The position numbers were made by a program, and so were the translations under genes. Positions 62,783-64,000 of a stretch of 64,000 nucleotides of DNA are shown piece by piece. A model generated the notes under the pieces. The model saw only the letters and a program-made list of their open reading frames with translations. It had not been told where the DNA came from and did not search any database. Position 1 is the stretch's first letter; each line of letters opens with the position of its first letter. The stretch is from NCBI GenBank assembly GCA_013398055.1, contig VZRS01007670.1:434001-498000 (forward strand), written 5' to 3'. Origin of the DNA: Ifrita kowaldi (lineage: Eukaryota; Chordata; Aves; Passeriformes; Cinclosomatidae).

Positions 62783-64000
62783 TAGAAAAAATAATGCCGA
62801 GTATAACTAGCTTAAGTATTGAAAAAGTTCTGCCGGAGCATTTCCATGAGATCTCCTTGGAGAAGCAAATGGACACTTCCTGGTATGAAAGAAGATTTGA
62901 AGATGAGGTTGAAACAAAGACAGTGTGTTTCCCAGTGCATTTGGAATATGAATTGAGAATTCAGTCCTGTTGAATTCTCAGGCTAGCAAATTACTGGTTA
63001 ATCAAAAGATGTAAATTAAGGAGGGAGAGAAGGCAGGTTTCGCAATGATATGCAGGACTTTTTTTCTGGTTTACGTAGTTGTCTCTGTCTGTGCAAAGAA
63101 TGAAAGTCTCTGATCCCTGTAAGTAATTTTTCACTCCATTGCTGGAAGAAATGTTGAAGTAGTTGCAGTTTCAGTAATAGCCAATGAGTATTTGTAATTA
63201 CAAGTTCTGTGACTACTATGTAGCACCATATATTAACCAATATATAGAACAATATCCATAGTTGCCTGATCATATTTTTATGAAATTATAGAGTCCTGCA
63301 TTCTCTTTATAGTCTCTGTAAAAATAGGCACAAGGAATATATCCACTCCTGCCCAACCCCTCCCCCTGCTCCCCCCTCCCAAAAATAAAAAAAGATTTAA
63401 AAAACCCAGTAGTACTATGACAATATAAAAAAAGGGTAATGGCATAGTTTCTATTCATTAACCTGACTGGGCTTTGACAATTGTAGTCCTCTTAGCTGTT
63501 ATCTTTTACAGAAAGAAATTTTCAGTTTGAATGTTTCATAATATTGCGTTACTCTATTGCATTGTAATATTTTTCCTTTTTCTTACACTTCACAAAAAAG
63601 TGTAAAAAAGAGATCCTTCATAAAAAGGATTGTTTATGAATTTAATAGTGAAAGAAGCCATTGACAGTTATTTGTTTCAAAGACAAAAGAAAATACATGT
63701 CCTTGGCCTTGTCTGTGCCTCTGAAAGGAAGGCTAGCCTGATTATGTGTATTTAAAGTGAGTGACTCGTACGCAGTTGACATTTATAATGGTACATCTTG
63801 AAAGCATTCACCTTTTCCAAACTGACTTGGTCAAGATTATAATGAAAGTAATAACATGATTAGACCTGATATTACCTCAACAGTGATATCATCTTAGAAA
63901 TGCGTTAATTGTCGATGGTATAGGAAACCTTCGTTTAAATCTTAAAATATCTACATGTTGCAAGACTATGCACTGGCCAAACATACTCCTTGTAAAGTAT
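62783..64000. other. A/T-rich non-coding DNA, no gene seen
   Basis: No exon, RNA gene or clear transposon is visible up to the window end. A C-rich stretch lies at about 63345-63380. Confidence 0.55.

Noticed and set aside
1..64000. CRISPR array, bacterial operon or phage-like system
   Set aside because: No regularly spaced repeats, no dense coding and no ribosome-binding signals; the repeats present are vertebrate retroelements.

Overview
This window looks like about 64 kb of non-coding DNA from a bird, probably a neoavian species. The placement rests on the interspersed repeats, which I recognised by eye: 5'-truncated CR1 LINEs ending in the typical ATTCTATG-like tail, one older CR1/L3-type LINE, and LTRs of the avian endogenous-retrovirus kind. 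No mammalian SINE or L1, and no bacterial gene organisation, is visible. The DNA is strongly A/T-rich, with long T and A runs, and has stop codons in all frames every few dozen codons.

I find no intact protein-coding gene, tRNA or rRNA. Nearly every open frame is a chance frame in A/T-rich DNA or part of a transposable element. The window is best read as a gene-poor intergenic region or the inside of a very large intron.

Layout: 1-3632, unannotated DNA; 3633-4800, an LTR fragment butted against a minus-strand CR1 piece with a reverse-transcriptase remnant; 8523-8874, a minus-strand CR1 3' end; 16286, a single N in a poly-T run; 18366-18460, a 44-bp imperfect tandem repeat; about 19600-20480, a minus-strand LTR with readable TATA and poly(A) signals; 25364-25636, a second minus-strand CR1 3' end; 31144-31166, an LTR-like end running into a single N; 34420-34685, a compact solo LTR on the minus strand; 45845-45916, a perfect 2 x 36-bp tandem duplication beside a possibly decayed coding block (to 46883); 52895-53190, an old plus-strand CR1/L3 remnant; 59580-59810, a CpG-bearing patch that could be a minus-strand first exon; 62082-62782, another minus-strand LTR. 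The rest is unique-looking A/T-rich DNA with simple repeats.

No set of genes works together here, and I found no convincing new biological system. The items most worth checking are the candidate first exon near 59.6 kb, the decayed coding-like block at 45.8-46.9 kb with its in-frame duplication, and the LTR terminus abutting an assembly N at 31.1 kb. Repeat calls come from remembered consensus patterns and comparison of copies inside the window, not from a database search, so element edges are approximate, usually within tens of bases.
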